From contig NC_135149.1 of NCBI RefSeq assembly GCF_050948215.1, forward strand, positions 7,111,001 through 7,175,000: a stretch of 64,000 nt of DNA. The letters run 5' to 3'. This DNA is from Halictus rubicundus (lineage: Eukaryota; Arthropoda; Insecta; Hymenoptera; Halictidae). A program made the position numbers and the translations under genes. The notes under the pieces were generated by a model. The model saw only the letters and a program-made list of their open reading frames with translations, ran no database searches and had not been told where the DNA came from. The stretch's first letter is position 1. Each line of letters starts with the position of its first letter. Shown one piece after another: positions 34,600-44,693 of this stretch.

Positions 34600-34895
34600 T
34601 AGCGGGTCCCTGATTTCGCATCAGGTTCGTCCGCGACAAACCTTAATCCAACAAAGATTTCTCCAACCTAGTGGCTCCCCAATTTCGCATTGGGTGCGTC
34701 CACGAAAACTATACCATCCTAGCGGCTCCCCAATTTTGTATTGGGTTCTGTGCGTCTGTGTGTCATCCAACTCCTAGTGGCTTCCCAATTTCGCGTTAGG
34801 TTCGTTCACGAAGTTTCCTGATTTCGCAACAGGTGCATCCTCGACGTCTATTATCCTAGCAGCTCCCCAATTTCGCATTGGTTGCGTCCGCGTAC
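34600..34895 (+). repeat. Six hairpin repeats in the LTR
   Basis: Six copies of a unit of roughly 35-70 bp contain CCTAGYGGCTCCCC, then a 17-base hairpin, then GTGCGTCCRCGA-like text. The hairpins are at 34609-34625, 34678-34694, 34729-34745, 34784-34800, 34817-34833 and 34865-34881. Most have stem CCCAAT with ATTGGG around a TTCGC loop. The first has CCTGAT with ATCAGG, a compensating change on both sides of the stem. The fifth keeps CCTG with CAGG. Two stems have mismatches. Confidence 0.8.
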
Positions 34896-34974
34896 CTAAC
34901 TAACAAATTGAAACCATATTCCTCGAGGCCCGCCGGCCTTTCGCGTTGCTCGCAGCCCTAGCTTGTAACACGTT

Positions 34975-35085
34975 CATCACAGTTATCGATAGGAGAAATT
35001 TATTTCGATCACTCATAACAGTTATCAATAAGAGAAGTTCATTTCGATCGCTCATAACAGTTATTGATGGAGGAAATTTGTAATA
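34975..35085 (-). repeat. 39-bp subterminal repeats, left array, second part
   Basis: About three further units in the same orientation as 33690-33855, directly after the LTR duplication. They end at GGAAATTTGTAATAGTTATC, a boundary shared with the copy at 59287-60013. Confidence 0.85.
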
Positions 35086-35155
35086 GTTATCATTAAATAG
35101 TACAACTTTCAAATGGTGGACAATCAATTATTTAATAAATGTTTTATTTATAAAA

Positions 35156-35375
35156 TTAATTGCTATAATCACAATTTAATGTCACAAACATGAGATTTTC
35201 CAAATTTTCTCCTGGCAAATTATACCGCCAATCATCTAATGTTAATTTTAGAGCAGAAAAGGTTCGTTCGGGCACGAGTTGCGGGCACAGCGTGAATTAT
35301 GCACGCTAATTTTGATACATACGGGAGTCTATCTTTCTGATTTTCCCAGTTGGAAAAATTTTGAAAAATGTTTTT
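35156..35375 (-). pseudogene. hAT transposase C-terminal dimerisation region, fragment
   Basis: On the minus strand, translation gives WENQKDRLPYVSKLACIIHA then VPATRA in one frame. After a shift it gives PERTFSALKLTLDDWRYNLP then GENLENLMFV, ending in a stop at 35156-35158. This is the pattern of the hAT C-terminal dimerisation domain (W, then KLA, then PATxAxxERxFSxLK, then the ENLxxLMFV-type helix). At least one frameshift separates the halves, and the rest of the protein, including the catalytic core, is missing. The family assignment rests on pattern recognition only. Confidence 0.75.
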
Positions 35376-35544
35376 CAGATTTTGTGTTGTTCTTATGGTC
35401 TATTGATTCGTTTTGTTGTACGAAACCTTCTCAATGAATTTCACGGGCTTGCTTTACCCGAAAAAGAGTAGACAACTCAGTAATTAAGTAAGAAACTGAA
35501 ATGAATTTTCGCATCAATAATTATTATGAACAAGTGAAAAGAAA

Positions 35545-35800
35545 TTCGATCATCGATAACTGTTATGAGCGATCGAAATTTTCTCTCATTGATAAATGTT
35601 ATGAGTGACCGAAATGAACTTCTCTCGTTAATAAGTATTTTGAGTGACCGAAATGAACTTCTCTTATTAATAAGTGTTATGAGTAACCGAAATAAACTTC
35701 TCTCACTGATAACTTTATGAGCGATCAAAATGATCTCGTCTTATCGATAACTGCTTTGAGCAATCGAAACAGTTTTTCTTCATCGATAACAGTTATCTAG
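35545..35800 (+). repeat. 39-bp subterminal repeats, right array
   Basis: About six units in the opposite orientation to the left array, each with GAGTGACCGAAATGAACTTC and TCTCATTGATAACTGTTAT-like text. Outer units have drifted. Confidence 0.85.
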
Positions 35801-36006
35801 GAGGATCCAATTTTTTGGACACTAATAATTGTTATTTGTGACCAAAAAGTATAAAAACCGATATTTTTTAATCATTTTGTTCTTCGAATTTTTTTCTTTA
35901 TATTTTGTATAGATTATCCTAAATTTCAATAACAATCAACTTTTTATTAATGATTGTTATTGTATAAAATTGTAGAATAAGTGTTATTTTTGGTCCTTGT
36001 ATTATA

Positions 36007-36893
36007 CTATGATGTTTTTTGTATTTATTATAGATACAATCGGATCAAATATTGTGACAGAGACTGTGAAAAAATATGATGACATTAATAACCCATTCAG
36101 ATGATAAATGTTGACTCTCCTGGTGTTATAATTAAAGGGCATTCATGCGAAAAAATGGGTAGCCGCAATTTAAAATAGTATAAAGATTAAGAAAATTGCA
36201 GCGTTTTTATATAGTACATTCAATCTATTAAAATTATCGAAGAAGAAAAGAATTTCTTAAGTGGCTCCTGTTCCCTGTAACAAATGGAGAATATTTTTGT
36301 TTCGCCTAGCAGTAATAGAACTTTGCCTTGCCATTTCTGTCTGTGATCTATTGAAACAAAGGCCATTCGAAACGTCGCGTCCACCGTGGGCAACCCGAGG
36401 CCCGAATATCTTACTCCAGAATTCGTTATCTCCGTCTTCTATCGCGACAAAACATCGTTTCACCATTAAGCGTAACAGCTTCCTCCAATTCCACTAATGA
36501 ATCTCGGAATCAATCTTTCATTCTGCGCTCGTAGAACCGTCCGGCCGGCACCTGTCGATCGTTCCATGGCGATCCTTTTTTCGGCCGATTATTCCGAGGA
36601 ACGCGTTCCTCCGGATCGAGAGAGGCCTCGGTCAGGATTCGACTCGTGACCACGAGGCTCTCTCACGGAGGTTTTCGGAGGCGTCACGTAGCCGGGTGGC
36701 CCTGTACCGAGAGGGCACGCCGCCGCACCTGCCAGGTCATTAGGGTGGAAACGCCAGGTAGAGATTGACTGGGACGAAGGCGAGGAGACACGTTGCTGCA
36801 CTGCTCTGCCGTCGAGATAGGATAAAAATGAATCGTGGGAAGATGGTTTAGTGGAGAAAATTATTCACGTGACTTTGTTAACTCGACAGTGTA
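36007..36893. other. No gene seen; CpG-rich second half
   Basis: AT-rich to about 36250, then GC-rich to 36830. Overlapping opposite-strand frames at 36257-36466 and 36261-36497 have no motifs. Confidence 0.45.
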
Positions 36894-38440
36894 TAAGGTC
36901 GTCTCAAAAGTTTCATTCGTAATATGGACGTTTGATTTTGTTAGACAACGTAGTTATTACTATTTTTATTAATGTGCATAAAGTGTCTACATTGTAAACA
37001 CATAGTGAACTACTATAAAAATTAATGTAAAATAAGTTCTCTAGAAAATGGCCAAACGATCTAGAAATGGGATTTGCAGATCCTTTGGCTAGTTCTTCTT
37101 ATAAACCTATAACAAGGATTAATAAATCCTCAAAGAATCAATTGATAATCTCTAGAAAATAGCCAAAGGACTTAAGAATTCCCATTTGATACCAGCATTG
37201 TGCCATTTTCGGGACGTTAATAGAACTATGATGCTGTCGAGGACCCTCGGAGCCAGAGGGAAGGGTTTCCACGGTGAGCAACGGCGTAACGAACGATGAC
37301 AAAACAGAAGAGGATCACAAAGGGGACCGAATAAGATGAAGAGGGAACCAGAATACACAGCGGTAGTCCCCGCGAAAGAAAGGAATAACGCGTTGCAAGG
37401 GAATTGCGGTTAGCTAGAAGAGCCCGGGAATGCAGGAGAGGAAGAGGAACAGAGGAAGAAAGAGGAGGAAGAAAGAGAAAGAGAAAGCCGCATTGGCAGA
37501 GGACCCAAGGAGGAGGTACCCGTCACGAACTACGGGCTAATTGTCCGGGAGATTGCTCCTGCAGCCTGCTGTGCGCTGCTGTTGCAGCTGATGCTGCTGT
37601 CTGTCCTGCACGTTGTTTCCTCGACCTCGAGGCAACCTCCGGGCGTCCTTAAGATCTTGATCCGCTCCGGGGATCGACTGCGGATCCACAGGCCGCGACG
37701 TGAATTATTGTTTTGTCGCAGGGAACCTGTGTTGTTCCACGGAAATTTCTGTCGAGGGCCTCCGTCTTCGGCGAACCGAACGACGAAAATGAGATGGTGC
37801 TGGCAATTAATGCCAGGTTATTACCGGGGAAATAGACAGCTACGACCTTTCGTGGAAACTGTTGGAGGTATTGAGATGCATCTTCGATTCGATCGGAAGA
37901 ACATTCCTCAATTGTGCCGTAACTGTTTGGACAGGCGCACGGTGCTTTCTCTTATTGTCTCAATGCGTTTTAAACGTCAATTTTTATGGAACTGTTTTGG
38001 AAAATTTTTGCGAATATCGTTTGTAGTCAATAGAAAATTTAAATGTTTTATTGGACAGTTAATGGAGACAATAAAGACAGACCTTATACTATCAGACTTT
38101 GAGGACGCATGAACATAGTACTATCTCTTATTGTCACCGAATTTTGATTGAACTATTTTGGGAAATTGTTGTGAATGTTGTTTGTAGACAATTGAAAATT
38201 TTAATGTTTTATTTGACAACTGATTAGTATTAGGTTGTTATTAGGAAGTCTTGAGGTGTGCTCAGGATATTGTTGAGCACCATGAGCATATGCAAACAGC
38301 ACGACCACCTTTTCGCTAATGTCTAATTATTTCTGAACCTTCCATTTATTTAACGTCACCATTTGCTAGTTTAAACCACTACTCCCAATTCACATTGGGC
38401 GCATTAATAGAAAACAAAGGGAACTTTTGAGACAACCCAA
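36894..38440. mobile_element. Possible mariner-type TIR-bounded segment carrying GC-rich DNA
   Basis: The left end reads TAAGGTCGTCTCAAAAGTTT. The right end, inverted, reads TTGGGTTGTCTCAAAAGTTC, with TA at 36892-36893 and 38441-38442. The shared core is GTCTCAAAAGTT. The 1547-bp interior is not a recognisable transposase. It includes a CpG-rich block (about 37150-37870) resembling the host islands and a plus-strand frame of 176 codons (37582-38112) without motifs. Either a non-autonomous element captured host DNA, or two unrelated ends happen to face each other. Confidence 0.4.
37960..38230. repeat. Tandem duplication, about 165-bp offset
   Basis: GGAACTGTTTTGGAAAATTT with TATCGTTTGTAGTCAATAG at about 37988 recurs as GAACTATTTTGGGAAATTG with TGTTGTTTGTAGACAATTG at about 38151. 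Each is followed by TTTAATGTTTTATTKGACA-like text. Confidence 0.7.
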
Positions 38441-38442
38441 TA

Positions 38443-39592
38443 TATCATTAAATAAGTTGTTCTGATTGAAAAAATACAATCTCAACAATCGTAAAACAAA
38501 GAATTTGAAATCCGTTACCTTGACAGGTCCAGAATTTTAATATTAATACCAGGACTTGAAAGCAAACTACGAATGACTAGAGAGACTCCAAGAAAGTGAA
38601 AAAAATCCATATAAAAATTCTGCTGGTTCTGAGGTGCAAATTGAGCCGTTGATACTTCGAGTAGCTTCAAAGACGTCGTCCAAAGAACACATCTGTTCTC
38701 AGCATTTTCTCGACGAGCCACTTCGCACAAAATAATGACTGTCCATCAAACAGAAGACTAAAATTTTTAATTCGACACGACACAGATTTGTAATAATCCT
38801 CGAATCCACGAGATCTGTCACTTGACACGCGATAAGCAAAGAGACGTCTCTCTCGGAATGCCGTTGAAAAAATCTGCCGGAGCCGGCGAAGCACATAGTC
38901 GGAGCCTTATGCGAGGCAATTTTTCACGTTGTCCGACGTCGACGGGCGCAAAGTGCAAAAACTATAATTTGCCGAGGTGAAGAAACCTATCAATAAAGGG
39001 GATTTCACGAACGGGACGGAACGGGACGGGATGAAACGGCGAGTTGTACAAACAAGTTCAAGCGCCAGGCGATATTTTTTCGAGGCTCCGTAGAGATGCC
39101 CGGAAGGCACCGGGTCGATCCCCCGAAGACCATTAATAATAACCACGAAGGAGTGTATTTAATTCCGAGCGGTGGTCCGCCATCTGTTACGTGATCACGC
39201 GCGCAGAAAGCCAGCGCAATTAAACCGCCGCGCTGTGGATCGGAAACGATAGTAACCAGAAAAATCACGTAATGAACCAACGAAACAGGATTAGTGGAGG
39301 ACGCGCCGGGACAATAATCGGCCATTGTGCGGCGCCGCTGCCGTTTCACGTCCGCGGGAACGATTAACTCGGAAGAACCGACATTCCCCGAGAAAATTTA
39401 TGCGGTTTCAATTGACTGCAATTTTATAACGTGTTATGCAACGCGACCGCACCAAGCCCGGCACACGGGCACAACAAATCCGCGACAAAAGTCACGGGAG
39501 CAGAAACGATGATGGACTCCGGCCAAGCTGGCCGCGTAATGGCGAACTGTTTCGCTTCCGTGTAAATGCGAAATTGTGCACAGTGACTATCA
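38443..39592. other. No gene seen; CpG-rich island 39000-39590
   Basis: AT-rich first half, then a CpG-rich island with overlapping frames on both strands (39005-39349 minus, 39424-39627 minus). A short minisatellite of GGGACGGAACGGGACGGGA lies at about 39013-39032. No coding domain is recognised. Confidence 0.45.
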
Positions 39593-39596
39593 TTAA

Positions 39597-39812
39597 CCCT
39601 TCTGTTGTGCTCACTTAATTGTTGCATTTATTAACCAACTGTGTCTAAAATAAAAACGTGATTGAATAATTTTGTCAATCTGTAAGTGCGTCAAGATATA
39701 GAAACGGACGAAAGTTGTATGAAATTTATTTAAAGGATCATGTTATTTGACGTACAGGACATCAAATATACCATACAGGGAATTTATATTTGACATGAAT
39801 ACCATAGAAGGG
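39597..39812. mobile_element. TTAA-flanked MITE (piggyBac-like), 216 bp
   Basis: TTAA at 39593-39596 and a mutated TTGA at 39813-39816. Ends CCCTTCTGTTGTG and, inverted, CCCTTCTATGGTA. The first bases resemble the ends of 28043-28304. No coding capacity. Confidence 0.65.
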
Positions 39813-39816
39813 TTGA

Positions 39817-41351
39817 TATTCAAGCATTCTTTAAACAAGCATAATAACTTTTATAAAATTACGACTTCAAAAGCCTTGCATTTCTTTGGATAAGTAAAAA
39901 TAATTAGCTAATTATTGTAGGTCTATAAGACATTTTCAAAAAAAATTGCGATTAGTCGAGAAAATTGATCAATCATCAATTGATCAATTCGTCAATAGTA
40001 TTTTAATACACGTCCGGATAAACAAATTGTAAAAACCAATCTGTATATATTTCCTAAGCGATTCTAATTAATAACAAACTTTTCCCAAAATTTCTATTGT
40101 ACAACGTCTACTAAATTAATTGTTTTAGCTTCTCAAAAAACTTCCAGTCCGTTTGGTCCAGATTTAGAAAAGTTAATCGATTTTAAAGAGCGTCTGAATA
40201 TTACTGCGGGATTTTACATATTCCATCATGATTCGGACCGTTTAAAAAATTTGTACGTATAGCTCGATTAAATTCAAATGTATTATATGTATGTGACGCA
40301 GGAAGTGAACTCTTATCTAAACTCTGAATTTCTATCTTGCTTCTATATCGATTCGTTAAGTCCACGCGCGTCATGTGTGTAAATAATTTGATTTTTTGTT
40401 ACTTTAGAATGCTACGTGGTACTTTGATGAACTTTGCGGGAAAAAAGTCAAGCAGAGTGCTATCGTGCTTAACGTTAACTAGGATTATATAATAAAGTTC
40501 GCAATGATGCGGCTTTTTGCACCGCTGCTTCTTGTGTGTAACCAAGTTGCTTGACAGGAAAACTCACGAAAATTATGAATAGCTTCCGGAACTCATTTCT
40601 AGAGGAATTATCGCGAAAATTTAGGAAATTCATAAATTTTAAGAAATTACAGGAATTATGTATTTTGTTATTGTTATTAATCACGTATTACAATCTTGGA
40701 ATACAAATTGTGGAATATACATGAGTTAAAATTGCAATCGTTAAGTTAATTATTACGTCTCCATTTTAATATTATTATGGATATTATCAGTTTCTCTTAT
40801 TATATTTCATTATTACGGATGCTATAAATTGGATTGAAGTGTTTATCTTAACGATTGCAATAACAATGAAAGAGAATGAGATGTAAAAATGAGATGAAAG
40901 AGATGTAATGAGATCCCTAAGCTATTTTTTGTTATACCACAGTTATTGAGGATCCCATTAACTCTTACAAGATGCTTTTAATGATTTCATGACAGCCGTG
41001 CTTAAATTAAAATAAATTTCTTTCCCACACTTTTTGATTCTCTTTTTAAGATTAATATTGATCTCCATATTGAAGTTCACATAAATAGCTGTTATCCTGG
41101 GTCAAAGTGGACCCAAATTCCGTCATTCAAGAGCTAACCCGGTTACAATTCTGAGATTACCTGTACTATTAAAGTTATTGTATCCAAAGAGCAACATGTG
41201 TTTCAGTAGCAATACTTTCACATTTTTCTAAATCATAGAACATTTTTTGCAAAATTGAAACCGTTTCAAATGATTAAAACAATATAAATACTCATGTCGC
41301 TGTGAAGTAGAGTACTTCTTAAATAAGCAGCTCCTTAATCTCTGGCACTAC
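39817..41351. other. AT-rich stretch without a visible gene
   Basis: No complete element or frame of note. Around 41100, CCTGGGTCAAAGTGGACCC forms a short inverted repeat. Confidence 0.5.
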
Positions 41352-41353
41352 TA

Positions 41354-41549
41354 CAATGAATTCTCGATACATGTCAACAACACGGGTCTTGCCAGCGTCA
41401 TGTATCGTGCAAGAGACATACCCGAGCCGTGTTATGTTTACACTCCTCGGCGTCCAAGGCCTCTCACGGGGTATACCCCGCGGTAGTGGGGATAATTCCG
41501 CGACGTTTATTATCAAGGGCTTGGTGACATATATAGAGAAATAGTACAG
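41354..41549. mobile_element. TA MITE, diverged copy of 19246-19462
   Basis: Shares ATGTCAACAACACGGGT, GTGTTATGTTTACACTCCT and GTATACCCCGC with the copy at 19246. The left end (CAATGAATTCTCG) follows TA. The right end is altered, so the boundary is approximate. It is shorter than its relative through internal deletions. Confidence 0.65.
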
Positions 41550-42109
41550 TATAGTAATATAGTATACAGTAATATAGTAATATAGTATTTATTTTGTGGT
41601 TATAGTGATTAGAAATTTTTCATCGTTCAGCATTTCATTAAAAAAAAAAGAAAATTTATATTTATTGTACGTCTGTGTTGTCTCTAAGGGCCACAACAAA
41701 ACTGCAACAAAATAGAATTTTACTTCGATTTAAAGGAAATTAATAACATAACTTATCAGACTCTGTTCAGGAATTGTAGGGCAAATGATAAGGCATTAGC
41801 CGAAAATCATCCCCAAAAATCCACCCCACAAATTCTGTCAGAAATGTCGGAACACGTCCGACAGAGAATCTATGGCGATCAGGATCCTTTGGACTCAGGA
41901 TGAGGCAGCTAATTGATCTACACGGTGTGATCTTCCAGTAGGTGAATTGTAGAAATGAAATCGGAAAGGCCAACAGAATCCAACGAACCGAAAACGAATC
42001 GTAAAGCTACCACCCAAAAATCAACCCCCAAAAAGGACCCCCTACCCCCATAAATCTCGAGAAAAATATCGGAACCAGCGACCTCGGAACAAGACAACTA
42101 ATTATTCTG
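41550..42109. repeat. Low-complexity TAG-rich tract and a diverged duplication
   Basis: 41543-41590 is a tract of AGTATAGTAATATAGTA-like units. AAAATCATCCCCAAAAATCC at about 41804 has a diverged echo, AAAAATCAACCCCCAAAAAG, at about 42017. The shared downstream words are CGGAAC, CAGCTAATT or CAACTAATT, and a CACGG close. Offset is about 210 bp. No gene. Confidence 0.5.
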
Positions 42110-42929
42110 CACGGAGTCAGTCCCGGGGCACACGGATAAGTCAGACAGAAGCGAGCAATCTTTAAAGGCTCGGTTTAATATTCCCGGGCGAAATTTATGC
42201 GGGCTGGCTCTCGCGCGCGACTCCGCCATAAGTTACGTAATCCCACACATGGTAGCACCGGTGCGCTGGCCGAAGTAGCAGCGGACGATAAATCTTCGAA
42301 ACGCGGTAACTCACGATGTTTCTCGCCTCTTCGGGGTAGACACACACCGGCTTCTCCAACGGAGAGAGAAATGAGGAAAGGCGGCTTTGGTGGAAGGGTC
42401 GTAGAGATGGGTGAGGGAGGGGGGGGGGAGGATGGTTAAATAAAAAGGGAAAAGAACCGGGGCTACGGATGGTGTCATGCGCCAGGAAGCGGGCACTATG
42501 GCGGGGCTAGATATCGAGAGACGTCGATCGATTGCACGACACTGCACGGGATATAGAGAAATTTCTTGCCGCGGCACGTTTCTCCTTGTTTTACAGAATG
42601 ACACGACGCCGGTGCCGACCCGTGTATCAGCGGAGGAGCTACAACGCCGGTATTAGTTGCGCCGAGATCGTTCTTTACCCGGAAATATCGGGTATAGTAT
42701 TCTTTGGCAGCGAGCATCGGTGATTTATTGACCGGGACCGGGGTTTCTTGCGATTTTGTAACCGAGCTGTACCAACCAGCCTTGTTCCGCGATCCCGGTC
42801 TAGTGGAAAACGAAACTGGAGCGATTTAGAACGAACTATGTGTACCATGCTCCTTTCAATGGCGAGTAGTCATGGCTAGTTAACTGTCTGAAGAACAGGG
42901 GATTTTTTAATAGGGGATCAGTTAATAGA
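42110..42929. other. CpG-rich island without a visible gene
   Basis: GC-rich with a 10-G run near 42419-42428. Overlapping frames on both strands (42197-42439, 42311-42604, 42496-42717, 42532-42723) have no motifs. Confidence 0.45.
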
Positions 42930-43430
42930 CTTCCAAAGGAGTACTGTTGCGTACTTTTATATCATTTGTCTGAAACTTTAAACTATATAATAAACTTTAA
43001 ATATCGTAGTCCACTATGTAAACCACGATTTCCCAAATGTTTTGCTGAACTGTCTGAACTGGCGATTGTGAGGCGCCATTAAAAATTGCTGTATCATTAT
43101 TCAAAATATTTTTTACATTACTAAATTTGTTTGTATTTAATAAATTACTAAACATTTCAGTACTGTACGAGTAAATTGCACCATTTTCGTATGTATAGCA
43201 TGAAAGAATATATATAGAAGGGAAATATTCTAGGTCGGAAGAAATGTTTCGTTTTAGAGTTAAAATGGCTTCGAGTGCAAAGGATTAATAGATTTCCAAA
43301 TGAGTATTGTTGCGTATTTTTATATCATTTATTTCGTATCTTAAATTTTAAATCCTTCACTCTGTGTACCACCCTCGCCCAAATGTTGAGCAGTTATGCT
43401 TAACTATCTGAAGAACAATGTGCCACATCT
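42930..43430. repeat. Tandem duplication, about 355-bp offset
   Basis: GTTAATAGACTTCCAAAGGA with ACTGTTGCGTACTTTTATAT at about 42932 recurs as ATTAATAGATTTCCAAATGA with ATTGTTGCGTATTTTTATAT at about 43286. Each is followed by a CCCAAATGTT and CTGAA block. The spacer ends in CGAGTGCAAAGGATTAA, which resembles the right end of a CCCTTTGCAC-type TTAA MITE. Confidence 0.7.
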
Positions 43431-44693
43431 GTTCTAGATCAAGGTGGTTATTCTGTGGTATGTCTGTTTTAAATGTTTCAATTAATTAGATACAATATTA
43501 TCTCCTTGCCATACGAATGAAATGAAATTTTAATTTTTTAATTTATTATTTGGATAAACTCAACAGTGAATTTCCTTACAAATTCAAAGCATATATGTTC
43601 CTGAGATGATAATACACATGTTGCTGGTAAGTATCAATGTATTGATGTTCCTAGCAATTAATGTAGATAATTTTCATTTTGCATAAAGATCCGCAGTCCG
43701 GCCATGAGAAACACATGACAGGTCTGAAACGTGATTGTACGAATTTAAATATAGCTTTACAATTTTATTTAGCCTGCTTTTTACAAGGTGAGACATTTCA
43801 ATGTGTCGTTTGAAAACTTCAGAAAATCTATGAAGCGCTTCGTCGGCAGAAAAGAAAAGTTTGGAAATCTCGAAGATAAACAATCGATGAATTTTGTGAA
43901 CGAGTTCCGCCAAGCAATTAAGAAGCACACTGCGATTTACGATCGCTATCTGGTCGAACGAATAATAAAAAGAAGGATATTAAAGACACGGCCAGTCATC
44001 GGTTGATCGAAAGAAACGCGCCGCGTCAGATGGACAAGCGTAGTCGCGTGCAAGAAAACGTCTCGCACGAAAGTAGCACGTGCACAAGTATTCGAGAAGC
44101 GGATAGCTACCCGTGCAAGAGAGCACAGGTAGGTAGGCATATCTGCGCACACAGTGGCCGGTGAACCCGCCTCGAGAACGAAGCCTCGAGGTTCAAGCCA
44201 AGGTGGTGGCCCCAGGGCGTCGGGTCACCCAGATTTCAATCTAGATACAGCATTCCTCGGTTAATTAGTACTGGCTGACTGGCCGTGAGCTCCATCATTG
44301 GTCCGAACTCCTGCTACGCGTCTGCTACTCTGCACCCATCGTACCATCGCCGCCGCCTGTCCGACCATCGTCGTTGACGTGTACCTTTCCCCCGTGGATT
44401 CGTGTCTACGTGTTGCTCCGGGCCCCTTTGTACCGTCCCGATGACGCACAGTGGGCCCGAATCGAGATACACCGGCTCGGAGTCAATGCAACAAACTTTC
44501 ATTAAAAAGAGAAAATATCTGTCTTTTGTATTTTTGTTTCCTACGTTTTATAAAGTTCCAAAGGTTCAAAATGTTTACAAGAAACATATTACTATAACTG
44601 AGGATTATAAATATATTTACATACTACATATAAGGTTTGTACATATGTATTTACCTAACCATTTATGCAGAATTTTTTACAAACAAAACCATA
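43431..44693. other. No gene seen; CpG-rich island 44000-44480
   Basis: Near 43680-43702, TTTGCATAAAGATCCGCAGTC looks like a lone right end of the hAT-like MITE family. The GC-rich part has overlapping frames (44261-44449, 44314-44502) without motifs. Confidence 0.45.

Larger units (their letters stand above)
33856..34970 (+). mobile_element. Solo LTR of an LTR retrotransposon, 1115 bp
   Basis: Begins TGTTACG and ends TTGTAACA, with the 4-bp duplication CGTT on both sides (33852-33855, 34971-34974). Removing it restores the flow of the 39-bp repeat array. A TATA box (GGTATATAAACCC) at about 34138-34150 on the plus strand suggests transcription toward the right. Six hairpin repeats lie in the last 365 bp. 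No internal retroelement genes are present, so this is most simply the product of LTR-LTR recombination. Ty3/gypsy versus BEL origin cannot be decided from the LTR. Confidence 0.85.
33577..36000 (-). mobile_element. hAT-superfamily transposon with 39-bp repeat arrays, split by a solo LTR
   Basis: The element is flanked by the 6-bp duplication ATTATA (33571-33576, 36001-36006). Ends are CCAGGAACCATAACTG and, inverted, ACAAGGACCAAAAATAAC. Next to each end lies an array of a 39-bp repeat, in opposite orientations on the two sides. A hAT transposase C-terminus remains between the arrays on the minus strand. The left array is interrupted by a 1115-bp LTR. Without the LTR and one copy of its duplication the element is 1305 bp. 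A second, shorter copy is at 59287-60013. Confidence 0.88.

Noticed and set aside
33600..35800. Regular short repeats suggesting a CRISPR array
   Set aside because: Units are adjacent without unique spacers, occur in mirrored arrays inside a transposon, and the DNA is eukaryotic.
37582..38112. 176-codon plus-strand open frame
   Set aside because: The longest non-transposase frame, but it starts in a CpG-rich block, ends in a duplicated AT-rich repeat, and shows no family motif or splice-bounded structure.
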